This document shows positions 9,221-17,236 of a DNA stretch of 64,000 nucleotides, piece by piece (the first letter of the stretch is position 1; each line of letters opens with the position of its first letter). This DNA comes from a bacterium (GTDB taxonomy: Bacteria > Zhuqueibacterota > Zhuqueibacteria > Residuimicrobiales > Residuimicrobiaceae). Under the pieces are notes generated by a model, which saw nothing but the letters and a program-made list of their open reading frames with translations, was not told the origin of the DNA and made no database searches. Location of the stretch: positions 21,598 through 85,597 of the forward strand of contig JAKQNR010000007.1 of the NCBI GenBank assembly GCA_029565685.1, given 5' to 3'. The position numbers were made by a program, and so were the translations under genes.

Positions 9221-9652
9221 ATGATTTTTATACAGCATGCGAAGAATTTGCAATTCGACAATTTATCGAACAAGATCATTGGATGTGCAATCGAGGTTCA
9301 TCGAAACTTGGGACCAGGTTTATTGGAATCTGCTTATGAGCGATGTCTGGCGAGAAAATTTTCTTTGGCTGATATTGCTCTTGAGATCCAAAAGTCCATA
9401 CCCATAGCATCTAAAGGTGTTCAACTCGATTGGGGATACCGGTTAGATATGCTTGTCGAAAATAAAATAATTCTTGAAATCAAATCTGTAGATAAACAAT
9501 GACCGATTCATGCGGCGCAAATATTGACCTATATGAAATTGGCCAAAATATCAATCGGTTTGCTGATAAATTTCAACGTTGAACTTGCAAAAGAAGGGAT
9601 CAGAAGATTCGTTCTGGAAAGCTTCGTGAACTACGTGCCCTCGTGGTTTTAA
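9221..9652 (+). pseudogene. GxxExxY family protein interrupted by one in-frame TGA
   Basis: The frame codes for a complete GxxExxY-family protein (PD-(D/E)XK-like fold) except for TGA at 9500-9502. Upstream: 'IEVHRNLGPGLLESAYERC' (the name-giving G-x-x-E-x-x-Y), 'DWGYRLDMLVEN', 'ILEIKSV'. Directly after the stop the same frame resumes with 'PIHAAQILTYMKLAK' and 'GLLINFNVELAKEGIRRFV', the normal family C-terminus, ending at TAA 9650. No base is gained or lost, so a single substitution explains it. Neighbouring genes use TGA as an ordinary stop, so recoding is unlikely. These genes are common passengers in accessory regions; the function is unknown. Confidence 0.85.
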
Positions 9653-9868
9653 CAAATTGCCAACCCATGCGTTAACCAGACGTAGATTCCCTTCTCCATA
9701 CTCCACCACCGCTGCGCTGGTTACGCTGGTCGATAATCTGCACCGGCCGATGCGTCGTCGAAATTTGCGGAGACGGATCAGGAAGAATCTGATGCAAGTC
9801 GAAATCAGCGCTCCGGCAGAGCAGGCGGTTTTTTAATCGGATCGGCTGCCGGTCTGGCTCTTGCCTCG

Positions 9869-10066
9869 ATGTACGCCACGTGCACCATCGATAAAAACGC
9901 GGATATGGCTGGATTAGGCTTTGCGATTGCAGGTGGCATCGGCTGGCTGGCTGGCGGTCTTACCGGGCTCTTGATTGGCGGCCAGGGTGATTTAGAAAAG
10001 TATGTTTTTAGATGGCACGCAGAGAAGGAAAAAAAGCATACTGACAAGAGTGATGGTCAAATGTAA
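9869..10066 (+). CDS. Small glycine-zipper membrane protein or gene fragment
   Basis: 65 residues from ATG 9869, but the same frame is open upstream to about 9740 and already reads as a hydrophobic Gly/Ala-rich segment ('GGFLIGSAAGLALAS') just before the ATG. This suggests that the real start is upstream with a non-ATG codon, or that this is the tail of a broken gene. A second Gly-rich segment ('GFAIAGGIGWLAGGLTGLLIGG') and a charged Lys-rich tail follow. Two glycine-zipper helices could insert in a membrane. I do not recognise the family. It sits among pseudogenes, so decay is likely. Confidence 0.35.
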   Translation: MYATCTIDKNADMAGLGFAIAGGIGWLAGGLTGLLIGGQGDLEKYVFRWHAEKEKKHTDKSDGQM

Positions 10067-10240
10067 TAACTGTTCGATAATCCAGGGAATCCTTTCCCTG
10101 GGTGGAAAAAACTTGGGCTTCGCCCGAAAATTAGTGATGCAAAGGATCGTACCCCGATGAAGGAAACCCTTCGCTAGCCTCAGGGCGCCTCATGCCGCAA
10201 GGCCGACCAGCTATTAACGACTCTCCTCCTCACCCCGGTT

Positions 10241-10258
10241 CTCTCCCGAACGGGAGAG
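10241..10258. repeat. REP-like short palindrome
   Basis: CTCTCCCG-AA-CGGGAGAG, an 8-bp perfect stem, preceded by 'CACCCCGGTT'. This composition is the kind found in many bacterial intergenic palindromic repeats. It lies just past the 3' end of the decayed porter gene. I saw no second copy in the window. Confidence 0.5.
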
Positions 10259-10270
10259 GGTGAACGAATT

Positions 10271-10737
10271 AGCTTTCCAAAAGCTCTCGATCTCTTCCAG
10301 CGACCGGCCCCGGGTTTCCGGCACCCATTTCCATATAAACCAGGCCGCGGCAAGGCCCATGGCCGAATAAATCCAATAGGTAAAACAGGCTATAAAGCCA
10401 AGCATCGCCAACATGGCAACCCAACCGCTCAGTATGAGGCAAAAGCAGGCGCCAACAATCAGCCCTCCCTTCGCCTTAGTTTTAAACAAGCCCACCCTCT
10501 GGTAAGGCTCCTGGCAATGCATCTGATCAGGGCCGAAGAAACCAGGAAACCGTGCCAGAATTTGATTTCAGCCTCGGACCAACCGTGGAGATCAATGAAA
10601 ACCGCTTTTTCAAGAATGGACTGTCCCGGAGATGACGGTTGTGTCCTATTCGAACAGCAATCCTCCAAGCGCGGCAATAAAGATTGGATGGCGATATGCC
10701 CCTTTAGGTTGGATTCCTCGTCCATCGATTTTGGCGT
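10271..10737 (-). pseudogene. Decayed, internally deleted copy of the MFS sugar porter at 26829-28274
   Basis: Read on the minus strand, the segment gives the N-terminal part of the intact porter (KAVFID-HGWSEA, WHGFLVSSALI), then jumps to 'LIVGACF..GWVAMLAMLGF', then to the last helix 'YWIYSAMGLAAAW' and the tail 'PETRGRSLEEIE'. Relative to the intact gene two blocks are missing: 780 bases (junction at ATCAGC, present at 27214 and 27994) and 180 bases (junction at GCAAA, present at 26956 and 27136). Further small changes break the frame near the N-terminus. The 97 bases 10288-10384 differ from 26864-26960 at only three places by my count; the N-terminal block is more diverged. Confidence 0.9.
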
Positions 10738-11062
10738 ATCTTTTTTTTAAACATATAAATACCCGTGTGTTTGGGGGGGAGGCAGATTTCAACGAGTTCG
10801 AGGAACAATTGCGCCTCTCGAATCCCTGGGTATTGATCATTCGACCTAAAAAGAAATCACTTGCGTTTGTTAAGGGAATTTTGTATTGTTTTATAAGAAA
10901 ATACCGTTGATTCATAATCAGGCAACCATGAGGAACAGGACGTTTTCGACAGCCAGAGGGTATTGAGCCCGACGGTTGTAATGATACATTAATTTCTCGT
11001 TGCACGCGGCAAGCAAACCGACAGGTGCCACGAAAGATAGTTAAAAATGTGTACTGTTTATC

Positions 11063-11089
11063 AAATTTTTCCCCGGGGGGGAAAAATTT
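11063..11089. repeat. Perfect 12-bp inverted repeat with 3-base loop
   Basis: AAATTTTTCCCC and its exact complement GGGGAAAAATTT are separated by GGG, followed by three more Ts. On the + strand it could work as a terminator, though the U-tract is partly in the stem. It could also be a protein-binding palindrome or a mobile-element end. No gene is adjacent. Confidence 0.6.
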
Positions 11090-11775
11090 TTTCCAGGAAG
11101 AAAAAAGTTGTTGTAGAATCAATTTGAAAAATCAGGCTGCCAGGCTGAAAAAGCGCTCGAATCACTCGTTCTTTTTCTGCCATGATCCTGCAAGTATGTT
11201 TAACCGTATTAAAAATTGATCTAAAACTCAAGCCCACAGATGTTCAAGCATATCTTTCATATTTTCCAAACTCAAGCGCGCTACGGCGCGCCGAAGACTA
11301 TCCATAACGAATAACGACGCATCCGTGCAGATTCGTTTACCAGATGACGGGGATTGGTAACGCATCCCAAGATCAATCATCCATGACCCCCAAAATGTTT
11401 ACTGCAGTATTTTTTTAATCGCTGTCGAACTGGAAACCGCAAGCGACTATTTTTACTCCAAATCCATTGGGCAAAATAGAATCATTCGCAAAGGTCACTG
11501 TTTTGGGGTTGAGGTGTATGGTCGTGATGGCTAAAGAAATGACCGCCACGCCCGATTCCCGCGGATTCCAAACGTATGCACCGACAAAACGATTACCAAG
11601 GAATAAGTTCGGCTGCAACTTGGCGATTTTGACGGCGGCGGTAACTTTTTTTCCGGACGGCCCGGCAGTATGCCAAGCGGGAGCGTTCGTAACTATTGGA
11701 ACCCGGGCTTGGAGAAAACCGGATTTCGTTCTAAAACCAACTTGCCAAAAGCTCGGCAAGTCTCCTACTATTCGC

Positions 11776-11837
11776 GGCTCTTGCCTTTCACCTTTTTATA
11801 CAAAGGGACAGCCTCATGAAAGGGAAGAGCCTTTTTT
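11776..11837 (+). terminator. Terminator-like hairpin upstream of the carrier-protein operon
   Basis: GGCTCTTGCCTTTC at 11776 pairs with GAAAGGGAAGAGCC at 11818 (13 of 14 positions), and the loop itself contains CCTTT/AAAGG. Six Ts follow immediately. Orientation is + strand. It would insulate the operon starting at 11953 from upstream transcription. Confidence 0.7.
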
Positions 11838-11884
11838 ATGGTTGTCACAGTCGCATGATGCTGTTCGGCTAATTTCCAGCAGTG

Positions 11885-11914
11885 TTTTAAAATATCTGAG
11901 AAAGCGCCTATAAT
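11885..11914 (+). promoter_or_regulatory. Candidate sigma-70 promoter of the carrier-protein operon
   Basis: A consensus TATAAT lies at 11909-11914, 39 bases before the first start codon and after the terminator. The -35 region (about 11885-11891, TTTTAAA) is a poor match to TTGACA, so the promoter may be weak or activator-dependent. Confidence 0.45.
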
Positions 11915-11952
11915 CCGTTCGCGGTGACTGTACAAAAATAAGGAGATCTCTC

Positions 11953-12201
11953 ATGAGTCCTTTGACAGAATTGACGGAATACATTTTGCGCGAGATAGCC
12001 GTTGAACATGGCAAAGAATCACTTGAATCCGATGAAAACCTTCTAAGCCAAGGGCTTATTGATTCAATGGGTATTTTAAAGCTTGTCTCTTTTATTGAAA
12101 GCAATTTTGGAATTAAAGTTGACAACGAAGATATAGTGCCGGAGAATTTTGAAACTCTCAATGACATGAGTCGATTCGTTGAAAAGAAAAAAAACAAATA
12201 G
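11953..12201 (+). CDS. Acyl/peptidyl carrier protein 1
   Basis: 82 residues, the length of a stand-alone carrier protein. The phosphopantetheine attachment motif is 'GLIDSMGILKLVSFIE' with the serine of D-S-M at about residue 38, followed by the usual helix and 'FGIKVDNEDIVPENFETL' (helix III region). 4'-Phosphopantetheine on this Ser would carry the pathway intermediate as a thioester. The start ATG 11953 has AGGAG seven bases upstream. It is the first gene of a nine-gene + strand operon; the dehydrogenase follows after 8 bases, which suggests that the pair works on the same tethered substrate. A second carrier closes the operon. Confidence 0.92.
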   Translation: MSPLTELTEYILREIAVEHGKESLESDENLLSQGLIDSMGILKLVSFIESNFGIKVDNEDIVPENFETLNDMSRFVEKKKNK

Positions 12202-12209
12202 GGTAAAAG

Positions 12210-13355
12210 ATGAATTTTGAATTTACCGCTGATCAATTAGAATTGAAAAACTCTGCCGTCCGATTCGCACAAAAGAAATTAAATGGCGATATAATTGCCA
12301 GAGACAAGGCAGGGACCTTTTCCAAAGAGCTTTGGAAAGCATGCGCTGAATTCGGCATTCTCTCTCTTCCCTTCTCCAAGTCCTATGGAGGATCGGACTG
12401 CGATATTATTACCACCTTGCTTATTATGGAGGGATTAGGCTACGGCTGCAAGGATAGTGGTTTGTTGTTTTCAATAAATGGCCAGTTGTGGACCGTACAG
12501 ATGCCCATCTTTCACTTTGGCACCCCGGCGCAGAAAACGAATTATTTATCCAAGCTTTGCAGTGGAGAATGGATAGGCGCCAACTGCATGACAGAACCAT
12601 CCTCTGGATCAGACTCTTTTGCCTTGAGCACTACTGCAAAACGCGATGGCGATCATTATATCCTGAACGGCAGCAAAACGCTCATCACCAATGCACCCAT
12701 TGCTGACTTGTTCCTGGTATTCGCCACGATCGACAAATCCAAAGGATTCATGGGCGTTACCGCCTTCCTGGTTGAAAAGACTTTTCCCGGAATTATCATC
12801 AGCAAAGAAATTGAAAAAATGGGATTAAAGACGTCTCCAATGTCTGAGGTCATTTTTGAAGATTGCCAAGTTCCTTTGGCAAATCGGCTCGGCCCAGAGG
12901 GGAATGGCGCAACCATCTTCAATGAAGGCATAGAATGGGAAAGAAGCTGCATGCTGGCGAGTGATGTTGGCGTCATGGAACGGCAGCTGGAGGAGTGCAT
13001 AAAATACGCCAAGATAAGAGAACAATTTAAAAAGCCGATTGGCAAATTCCAGGCGATCTCTCATAAAATTGCAGACATGAAAGTGCGGCTTGAAACCGCC
13101 CGTCTTATTTTATACAAAGTGGCCTGGCTGAAGCAGACGCAAGGCAGGGCAGGAATGGAAGCGGCTATTGCAAAACTTTACCTCAGCGAATCTCTGATCC
13201 AGTCCTGTCTCGATGCCATTCAAATCCATGGCGGGTATGGATACACAGCCGAATATGAAGTGGAGCGCGACTTACGGGACTCCATCAGCAGTACGCTTTA
13301 TTCTGGAACCTCTGAAATACAAAAGAATATCATCGCAAAATACTTGGGACTGTAA
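12210..13355 (+). CDS. Acyl-CoA-dehydrogenase-like flavoenzyme, probably acting on a carrier-bound acyl group
   Basis: 381 residues, full length for the acyl-CoA dehydrogenase fold with FAD. Family motifs: 'GANCMTEPSSGSD', 'GYGYTAEYEVERDLRD', and 'LYSGTSEIQKNIIAK' at the C-terminus. At the position where medium-chain enzymes carry the catalytic Glu (YEGT) this protein has Ser (YSGT); a Glu in 'GIEWERSCML' sits where isovaleryl-CoA dehydrogenase-type enzymes have theirs. That subtype includes enzymes acting on carrier-protein thioesters. It lies 8 bases after carrier protein 1. I infer alpha,beta-oxidation of a tethered acyl or aminoacyl unit; the substrate is unknown. Confidence 0.9.
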   Translation: MNFEFTADQLELKNSAVRFAQKKLNGDIIARDKAGTFSKELWKACAEFGILSLPFSKSYGGSDCDIITTLLIMEGLGYGCKDSGLLFSINGQLWTVQMPIFHFGTPAQKTNYLSKLCSGEWIGANCMTEPSSGSDSFALSTTAKRDGDHYILNGSKTLITNAPIADLFLVFATIDKSKGFMGVTAFLVEKTFPGIIISKEIEKMGLKTSPMSEVIFEDCQVPLANRLGPEGNGATIFNEGIEWERSCMLASDVGVMERQLEECIKYAKIREQFKKPIGKFQAISHKIADMKVRLETARLILYKVAWLKQTQGRAGMEAAIAKLYLSESLIQSCLDAIQIHGGYGYTAEYEVERDLRDSISSTLYSGTSEIQKNIIAKYLGL

Positions 13356-13371
13356 TACCATGGAGAATTGA

Positions 13372-13779
13372 ATGAATCAACATCCCAAAGAGGGAAATAA
13401 TCGCGAAGCATATTATCGGGCACTCGAACCCATCATTCAAGAATTGGCTTCCCTGTTTGATCATTTATGTGCCGAACTTTGCCCCAGTTGTACAATCAGT
13501 TGCTGTGAACCTTGCGCGAGAGAAAAAGGGTATTATCAAGACGGAAGATTTGAGGAGATGAAAGCGCAATACGGCTTTAACCCGCAGAAAGGATTTTTAG
13601 GCCCGAATGGATGCATACTGCCCAGACTATACAGAAGCAAAAGATGTCTCTATCACATCTGCTTGAGGATACAGTTTAGCATCATTAAGGAATCTGGTCC
13701 CGAAGGATTTGCAAAGTTTAAAGAAAAAATCAACAGGTTGGCTGAACAGCACCACATCATAGAGAATACCTATAGATAA
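13372..13779 (+). CDS. Small cysteine-rich protein of unknown function
   Basis: 135 residues. Six cysteines cluster in 'LCAELCPSCTISCCEPC' (residues about 33-50) and three more occur in 'NGCILP' and 'RCLYHIC'. The spacing resembles the zinc/iron-chelating YkgJ-type (UPF0153) proteins, which have a CC pair and later cysteines, but I cannot claim membership. A metal or Fe-S site is plausible. It is embedded in the operon 16 bases after the dehydrogenase and 20 before the next gene, so a role in the same pathway, perhaps as an electron carrier or a metal-dependent enzyme, is possible but unproven. No signal peptide or membrane segment. Confidence 0.75.
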   Translation: MNQHPKEGNNREAYYRALEPIIQELASLFDHLCAELCPSCTISCCEPCAREKGYYQDGRFEEMKAQYGFNPQKGFLGPNGCILPRLYRSKRCLYHICLRIQFSIIKESGPEGFAKFKEKINRLAEQHHIIENTYR

Positions 13780-13799
13780 AAGAAACAGAATGGTCGACC

Positions 13800-14960
13800 A
13801 TGGAGAAGCTTATCAGAAATGATTGGTCCAGAAAATCCGGGGAGCCCTTCTTTCGCGCCAGAATCCTCCACCACGACATTCATCCGGAGGGATTGGATGT
13901 AGATCGTATCAGGTTTTGTGAATCCGGATCTTTAGCGCTAGAAGATAAAGTGGGCCACCTTATCAGCATGCTTCGAGGGATGGGAAGATTATATCTGAAT
14001 GGGGATCATAAGCAGCCCCTGAATATGCCGGCAAGGGTGCATGCGTACATTCCGCCCGGCTCAGAGTGTGTTCTGGAAGCGGAGCCGGAGACAGAATTCA
14101 TTTGCATATCGAGCCCATCGTCATCACAGGCTCGTGGAAAAAAGCTTGTGTTGCGTGACGAAACCTATCTTGCCGCCTGTGCATCAGAATCTCAATCCCT
14201 TCGCTGGATCCTAACACCTCAGTACTTGAGCCGTAGGATTTTTCTGCATCATGACCAAACCTTGCTTTCCAAAGCCGGAAATCCGATCTCATTATTTCAC
14301 ACCACGATGTTTGATGTGTCGGGGCTTCCCCAAAACGAAGAGGGGGAGTCGGTTTTCAAGATGTCTTATAACTCCCGGACCGAAGTTAATTTCTGTTATG
14401 ACGTCAAAGGCATAGCCCGCGTACGCATGGCGCAGCATCCCTACCACTCATCGAAACAAATCTGGAATCCATGGCTGACGCTCGACGGCGATTCGACTTA
14501 TCACCTGAACGAGGCGGCTGGAGGTCCTGAGGAGGAGTGCATTCTGGATGTGGAGACCCAGACTCCGACAACTTGGCGCAATAAACATGAAGTGGTCATC
14601 CTTGAAGGATATGTATCACTCTTTTGTTTGTTTGATCCAGCCCCCATCGGCATCGAGCAGCACCAACCCGGCGAATATACCGATTATGAACCGCTGTCCC
14701 AGGTGATCAAAACCAAATCATACGAGATATTCTCGAATGAAATAACCAGATACGATGAGATGCTCGACGCACTATCCATGGCAAAGGCGACTAATAAGCT
14801 GCAAGCTTTAAAAGGGACCCACGTTTGGACGTTGTATCTACAAGGGCGGAAAGCACAGGCCGCTATAGAAAACAGGCTCATAAATTCCCTTGCCAGTGAA
14901 GGGAACGGGCGCGAGCGTGTCCTGGCGCGCTGGTTGACATGTTGCGACAGCAACCACTAA
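13800..14960 (+). CDS. Bicupin-like protein of unknown function
   Basis: 386 residues without signal peptide. Residues about 50-105 read as a cupin half: 'GHLISMLRGMGRLYLNG' then 'ARVHAYIPPGSECVLEAEPETEFI', with the typical PPGxxH-like turn although His is absent there. A second half (about 150-290) includes 'MAQHPYHSSKQIWNPWLTLDG' and 'LNEAAGGPEEE', with His and Glu residues that could bind a metal. I do not recognise a family with known function; cupins include oxygenases, isomerases and sugar epimerases. Position in the operon, between the cysteine-rich protein and the adenylation enzyme, suggests a modifying step. A start at ATG 13800 is assumed; the ribosome site is weak. Confidence 0.7.
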   Translation: MEKLIRNDWSRKSGEPFFRARILHHDIHPEGLDVDRIRFCESGSLALEDKVGHLISMLRGMGRLYLNGDHKQPLNMPARVHAYIPPGSECVLEAEPETEFICISSPSSSQARGKKLVLRDETYLAACASESQSLRWILTPQYLSRRIFLHHDQTLLSKAGNPISLFHTTMFDVSGLPQNEEGESVFKMSYNSRTEVNFCYDVKGIARVRMAQHPYHSSKQIWNPWLTLDGDSTYHLNEAAGGPEEECILDVETQTPTTWRNKHEVVILEGYVSLFCLFDPAPIGIEQHQPGEYTDYEPLSQVIKTKSYEIFSNEITRYDEMLDALSMAKATNKLQALKGTHVWTLYLQGRKAQAAIENRLINSLASEGNGRERVLARWLTCCDSNH

Positions 14961-14994
14961 AAGCAGTCCGTCTGGGAAGCAGGGAAATATCATT

Positions 14995-16590
14995 ATGGGA
15001 TCTTTATTGCACGAATTACTGTCTGAAACAGCTGCTGCGCTTCCGGATAAAACAGCGGTTCTGTTCAATAACAGTCGAATAACCTACGGTGAACTTGACG
15101 AGATATCGAACCGCTTGGCCAATTTGTTGAAGAATATGGGAGTGAAGCCGCAGGATAGGATCGGCATTCACATGCCACGCAGCATTCATTCCATCATAAG
15201 CGTCTTTGGCATCCTCAAGGCCGGCGCGATATATGTTCCAGTCGATCCTTTTTGTCCCGAGAGCCGACTCCATTATATTGTGAACAAATGCCAAATAGCG
15301 CTCCTGCTCACCTCCCGCGATAAGCTTCCCAAGATAAGCGGCACTTTTTCTGCAGATTCACCTCTGCAAACTGTTCTCGTAATGGACGGCCTTGATGCAA
15401 ATCTTGAGGTTAACCCTGGGATCAAACTGCAGTGGTGGGAAAAAGAACAAAAAGGAGTGAGCGCAGTACCAGATCAGACAAAGATCAAAGATAATGAATT
15501 AAGCTATATCTTGTTTACATCCGGCTCCACCGGAAATCCCAAAGGGGTAATGTTATCCCATCGGAATGCCTTGACCTTTGTCAATATGGCATGCAAGTTT
15601 TTCAAAATCAGCGATAAAGACATTTTTTCCAATATCTCTCCCCTGCATTTTGATCTTTCGGTCTTTGAACTCTATGTTGCTTTTAGCGCAGGCGCTGCCG
15701 TAGCCATTGTACCAGAAAGCATTGCCATATTCCCTTCCAAATTGGCGGAATTTATTGAAAATTATAAAATAACTGTTTGGAATTCCGTGCCTTCTGCACT
15801 TGCTCTGCTTGCCACTTTTGTCAATCTGAATACGTGTGATCTTTCATCCTTGAGATTGATTTTGTTTGCAGGAGAGGTATTCCCGGTCAAGTATCTGCGT
15901 CAGCTTAAAAGAAATATTCCCAATGCGCAATTTTACAATATTTATGGCCAAACCGAGGCAAATTCCTCCCTCTATTATCTAGTTGATCGCATTCCTGAGG
16001 AAGACACAAGTCTGATACCGATTGGAAAGTCATTTCCAGATTTTGATGTCTTTGCACTGGACGAAAAGGGCTGCAAGATTGCCGACCAACAGACCAAGGG
16101 AGAATTGTATGTGCGCTCGGAGACCATCGCTTCGGGCTATTGGAGGGATCCGGAACAGAGCAGGGAGAAATTTGTCGAGAATCCCTTATCTCCAGGCTCG
16201 GGAGAAATAGTCTACAAAACCGGAGATGTTGTCCAAATGGATAGCAACGGCAACTATGTTTTTCTAGGCCGGGTTGACCATATGATAAAAAGCCGCGGCT
16301 ATAGGATCGAAATCGGTGAAATAGAGACGATCTTAGCTAATCATCCTCAGGTAAAAATGGCCGTCGTGATTCCTATAGCTGATGAGCTGATTGGCAACAG
16401 AATTGCCGCGATCATCGTCCCTTCGGATGGCAGCCGTATGGGGAAAGAGGAAATACTAAAATATTGCTCAAGGCTGCTGCCTAAATATATGGTTCCCGAG
16501 ATCGTGGAATTTCGCAACTCCTTGCCGATGACTTCATCGGGCAAGGTAGACAGAAAAAAACTAGGGCTCGGCCTGGCACATAAAAGCTGA
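14995..16590 (+). CDS. Stand-alone adenylation enzyme (NRPS A-domain type), loads a carrier protein
   Basis: 531 residues: one complete adenylation domain with no condensation or carrier domain. Core motifs: 'LKAGAIYVPVDP' (A2), 'LFTSGSTGNPKGVMLSH' (A3), 'HFDLSVFE' (A4), 'NIYGQTEANS' (A5), 'GELYVRSETIASGYW', 'YKTGDVV' (A7), 'GRVDHMIKSRGYRIEIGEIE' (A8) and a final Lys in 'TSSGKVDRKKL' (A10). Asp in the FD of A4 (about residue 220) is the residue that contacts the alpha-amino group, so an alpha-amino acid is the likely substrate. A hand-read specificity code is roughly D-L-F-N-L-A-I-S-S-K, nearest to small residues, but this is tentative. Its partner is probably one of the two operon carriers. 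Confidence 0.92.
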   Translation: MGSLLHELLSETAAALPDKTAVLFNNSRITYGELDEISNRLANLLKNMGVKPQDRIGIHMPRSIHSIISVFGILKAGAIYVPVDPFCPESRLHYIVNKCQIALLLTSRDKLPKISGTFSADSPLQTVLVMDGLDANLEVNPGIKLQWWEKEQKGVSAVPDQTKIKDNELSYILFTSGSTGNPKGVMLSHRNALTFVNMACKFFKISDKDIFSNISPLHFDLSVFELYVAFSAGAAVAIVPESIAIFPSKLAEFIENYKITVWNSVPSALALLATFVNLNTCDLSSLRLILFAGEVFPVKYLRQLKRNIPNAQFYNIYGQTEANSSLYYLVDRIPEEDTSLIPIGKSFPDFDVFALDEKGCKIADQQTKGELYVRSETIASGYWRDPEQSREKFVENPLSPGSGEIVYKTGDVVQMDSNGNYVFLGRVDHMIKSRGYRIEIGEIETILANHPQVKMAVVIPIADELIGNRIAAIIVPSDGSRMGKEEILKYCSRLLPKYMVPEIVEFRNSLPMTSSGKVDRKKLGLGLAHKS

Positions 16591-16618
16591 GATCAAAATG
16601 TACATGAGAGTTTAGAGC

Positions 16619-17236
16619 ATGATGGATGGCGGATTAAAAGTTGAACGTGTCGATTATAATGAGCTCGACACCGTGGCGAGAGTACTTGCAGCGGCTTATG
16701 CCAACGACCCGATACATATCTGGGCGATGCCCAACGCCGAGACGCGGATGCGGGATGCTGTTATGTTCTTTACATTCTATTTTCGTTGGATGCAGCCCCG
16801 TAATTGGGAAGTGTTCGCAACGTCCGACCGTACTGCCGTGCTTGTCACCAGGCTGGTGACAAAAGGCGATTCGGTTTATCCCAATGGCGTGCGTCATATG
16901 CCGTCGCTGGTCCGGGCAGACTCTCCGGCCAATGAATATTTCCGCTGGATCGAGACCTTTCGGCCCGATATCGACCACCACTACACAGAATTCCTAGGCA
17001 GTTTGCCCGATGCGCCACGAGGGATAGGATTTTTTCTTTTTGCCAATGTCTTGAAAATCTTTGATCAGGATGGATGGCCGGTATGGAGTTGGTCGTCCAA
17101 TCCCCTCAACTTGCCATTTTATCGCAGACTAGGCTTTGAAATTGGACCAGAGCTTCGCCGCGATGACAAGACGCCGCCTGTGACTATCATTTGGCGTCCA
17201 GCGACGTCGCCACCGGTCATTCCGGAGAAGCCATGA
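16619..17236 (+). CDS. GNAT-family acyltransferase
   Basis: 205 residues. N-terminal 'VERVDYNELDTVARVLAAAYANDP' and a C-terminal 'SSNPLNLPFYRRLGFEIGPE' (strand beta6-alpha4 with the N-x-x-x-x-x-Y motif) are typical of GCN5-related acetyltransferases. The central acetyl-CoA pyrophosphate loop (R/Q-x-x-G-x-G/A) is hard to see, so the protein may be a divergent or non-acetyl member. In this operon a GNAT protein could transfer the carrier-bound group to an acceptor amine; this is inference. The stop codon overlaps the start of the VOC gene (ATGA at 17233-17236), so the two are translationally coupled. A second start ATG lies at 16622. Confidence 0.8.
   Translation: MMDGGLKVERVDYNELDTVARVLAAAYANDPIHIWAMPNAETRMRDAVMFFTFYFRWMQPRNWEVFATSDRTAVLVTRLVTKGDSVYPNGVRHMPSLVRADSPANEYFRWIETFRPDIDHHYTEFLGSLPDAPRGIGFFLFANVLKIFDQDGWPVWSWSSNPLNLPFYRRLGFEIGPELRRDDKTPPVTIIWRPATSPPVIPEKP

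Larger units (their letters stand above)
10738..11952. other. Gene-poor stretch in front of the carrier-protein operon
   Basis: About 1.2 kb without a convincing gene. Open frames occur on both strands (for example 11467-11913 + and 11415-11759 -) but none has a ribosome-binding site plus a recognisable domain. It holds a long near-perfect hairpin (11063-11089), a terminator-like structure (11776-11837) and a promoter-like -10 box (11909-11914), each listed separately. The presence of a terminator pointing + suggests that a transcribed unit once ended here. Confidence 0.5.

Noticed and set aside
9500..9502. TGA recoding (selenocysteine or code change)
   Set aside because: No Cys or Sec is expected at this site in the family, no adjacent SECIS-like hairpin is evident, and TGA ends many intact genes nearby.
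10646..11122. Minus-strand 158-residue frame overlapping the porter pseudogene
   Set aside because: It reads the pseudogene in the wrong frame and continues through low-complexity DNA.
11415..11759. Minus-strand 114-residue frame with a fairly protein-like composition
   Set aside because: No ribosome site, no recognisable domain, and it competes with an equally poor + strand frame. It may be a fossil but cannot be supported.
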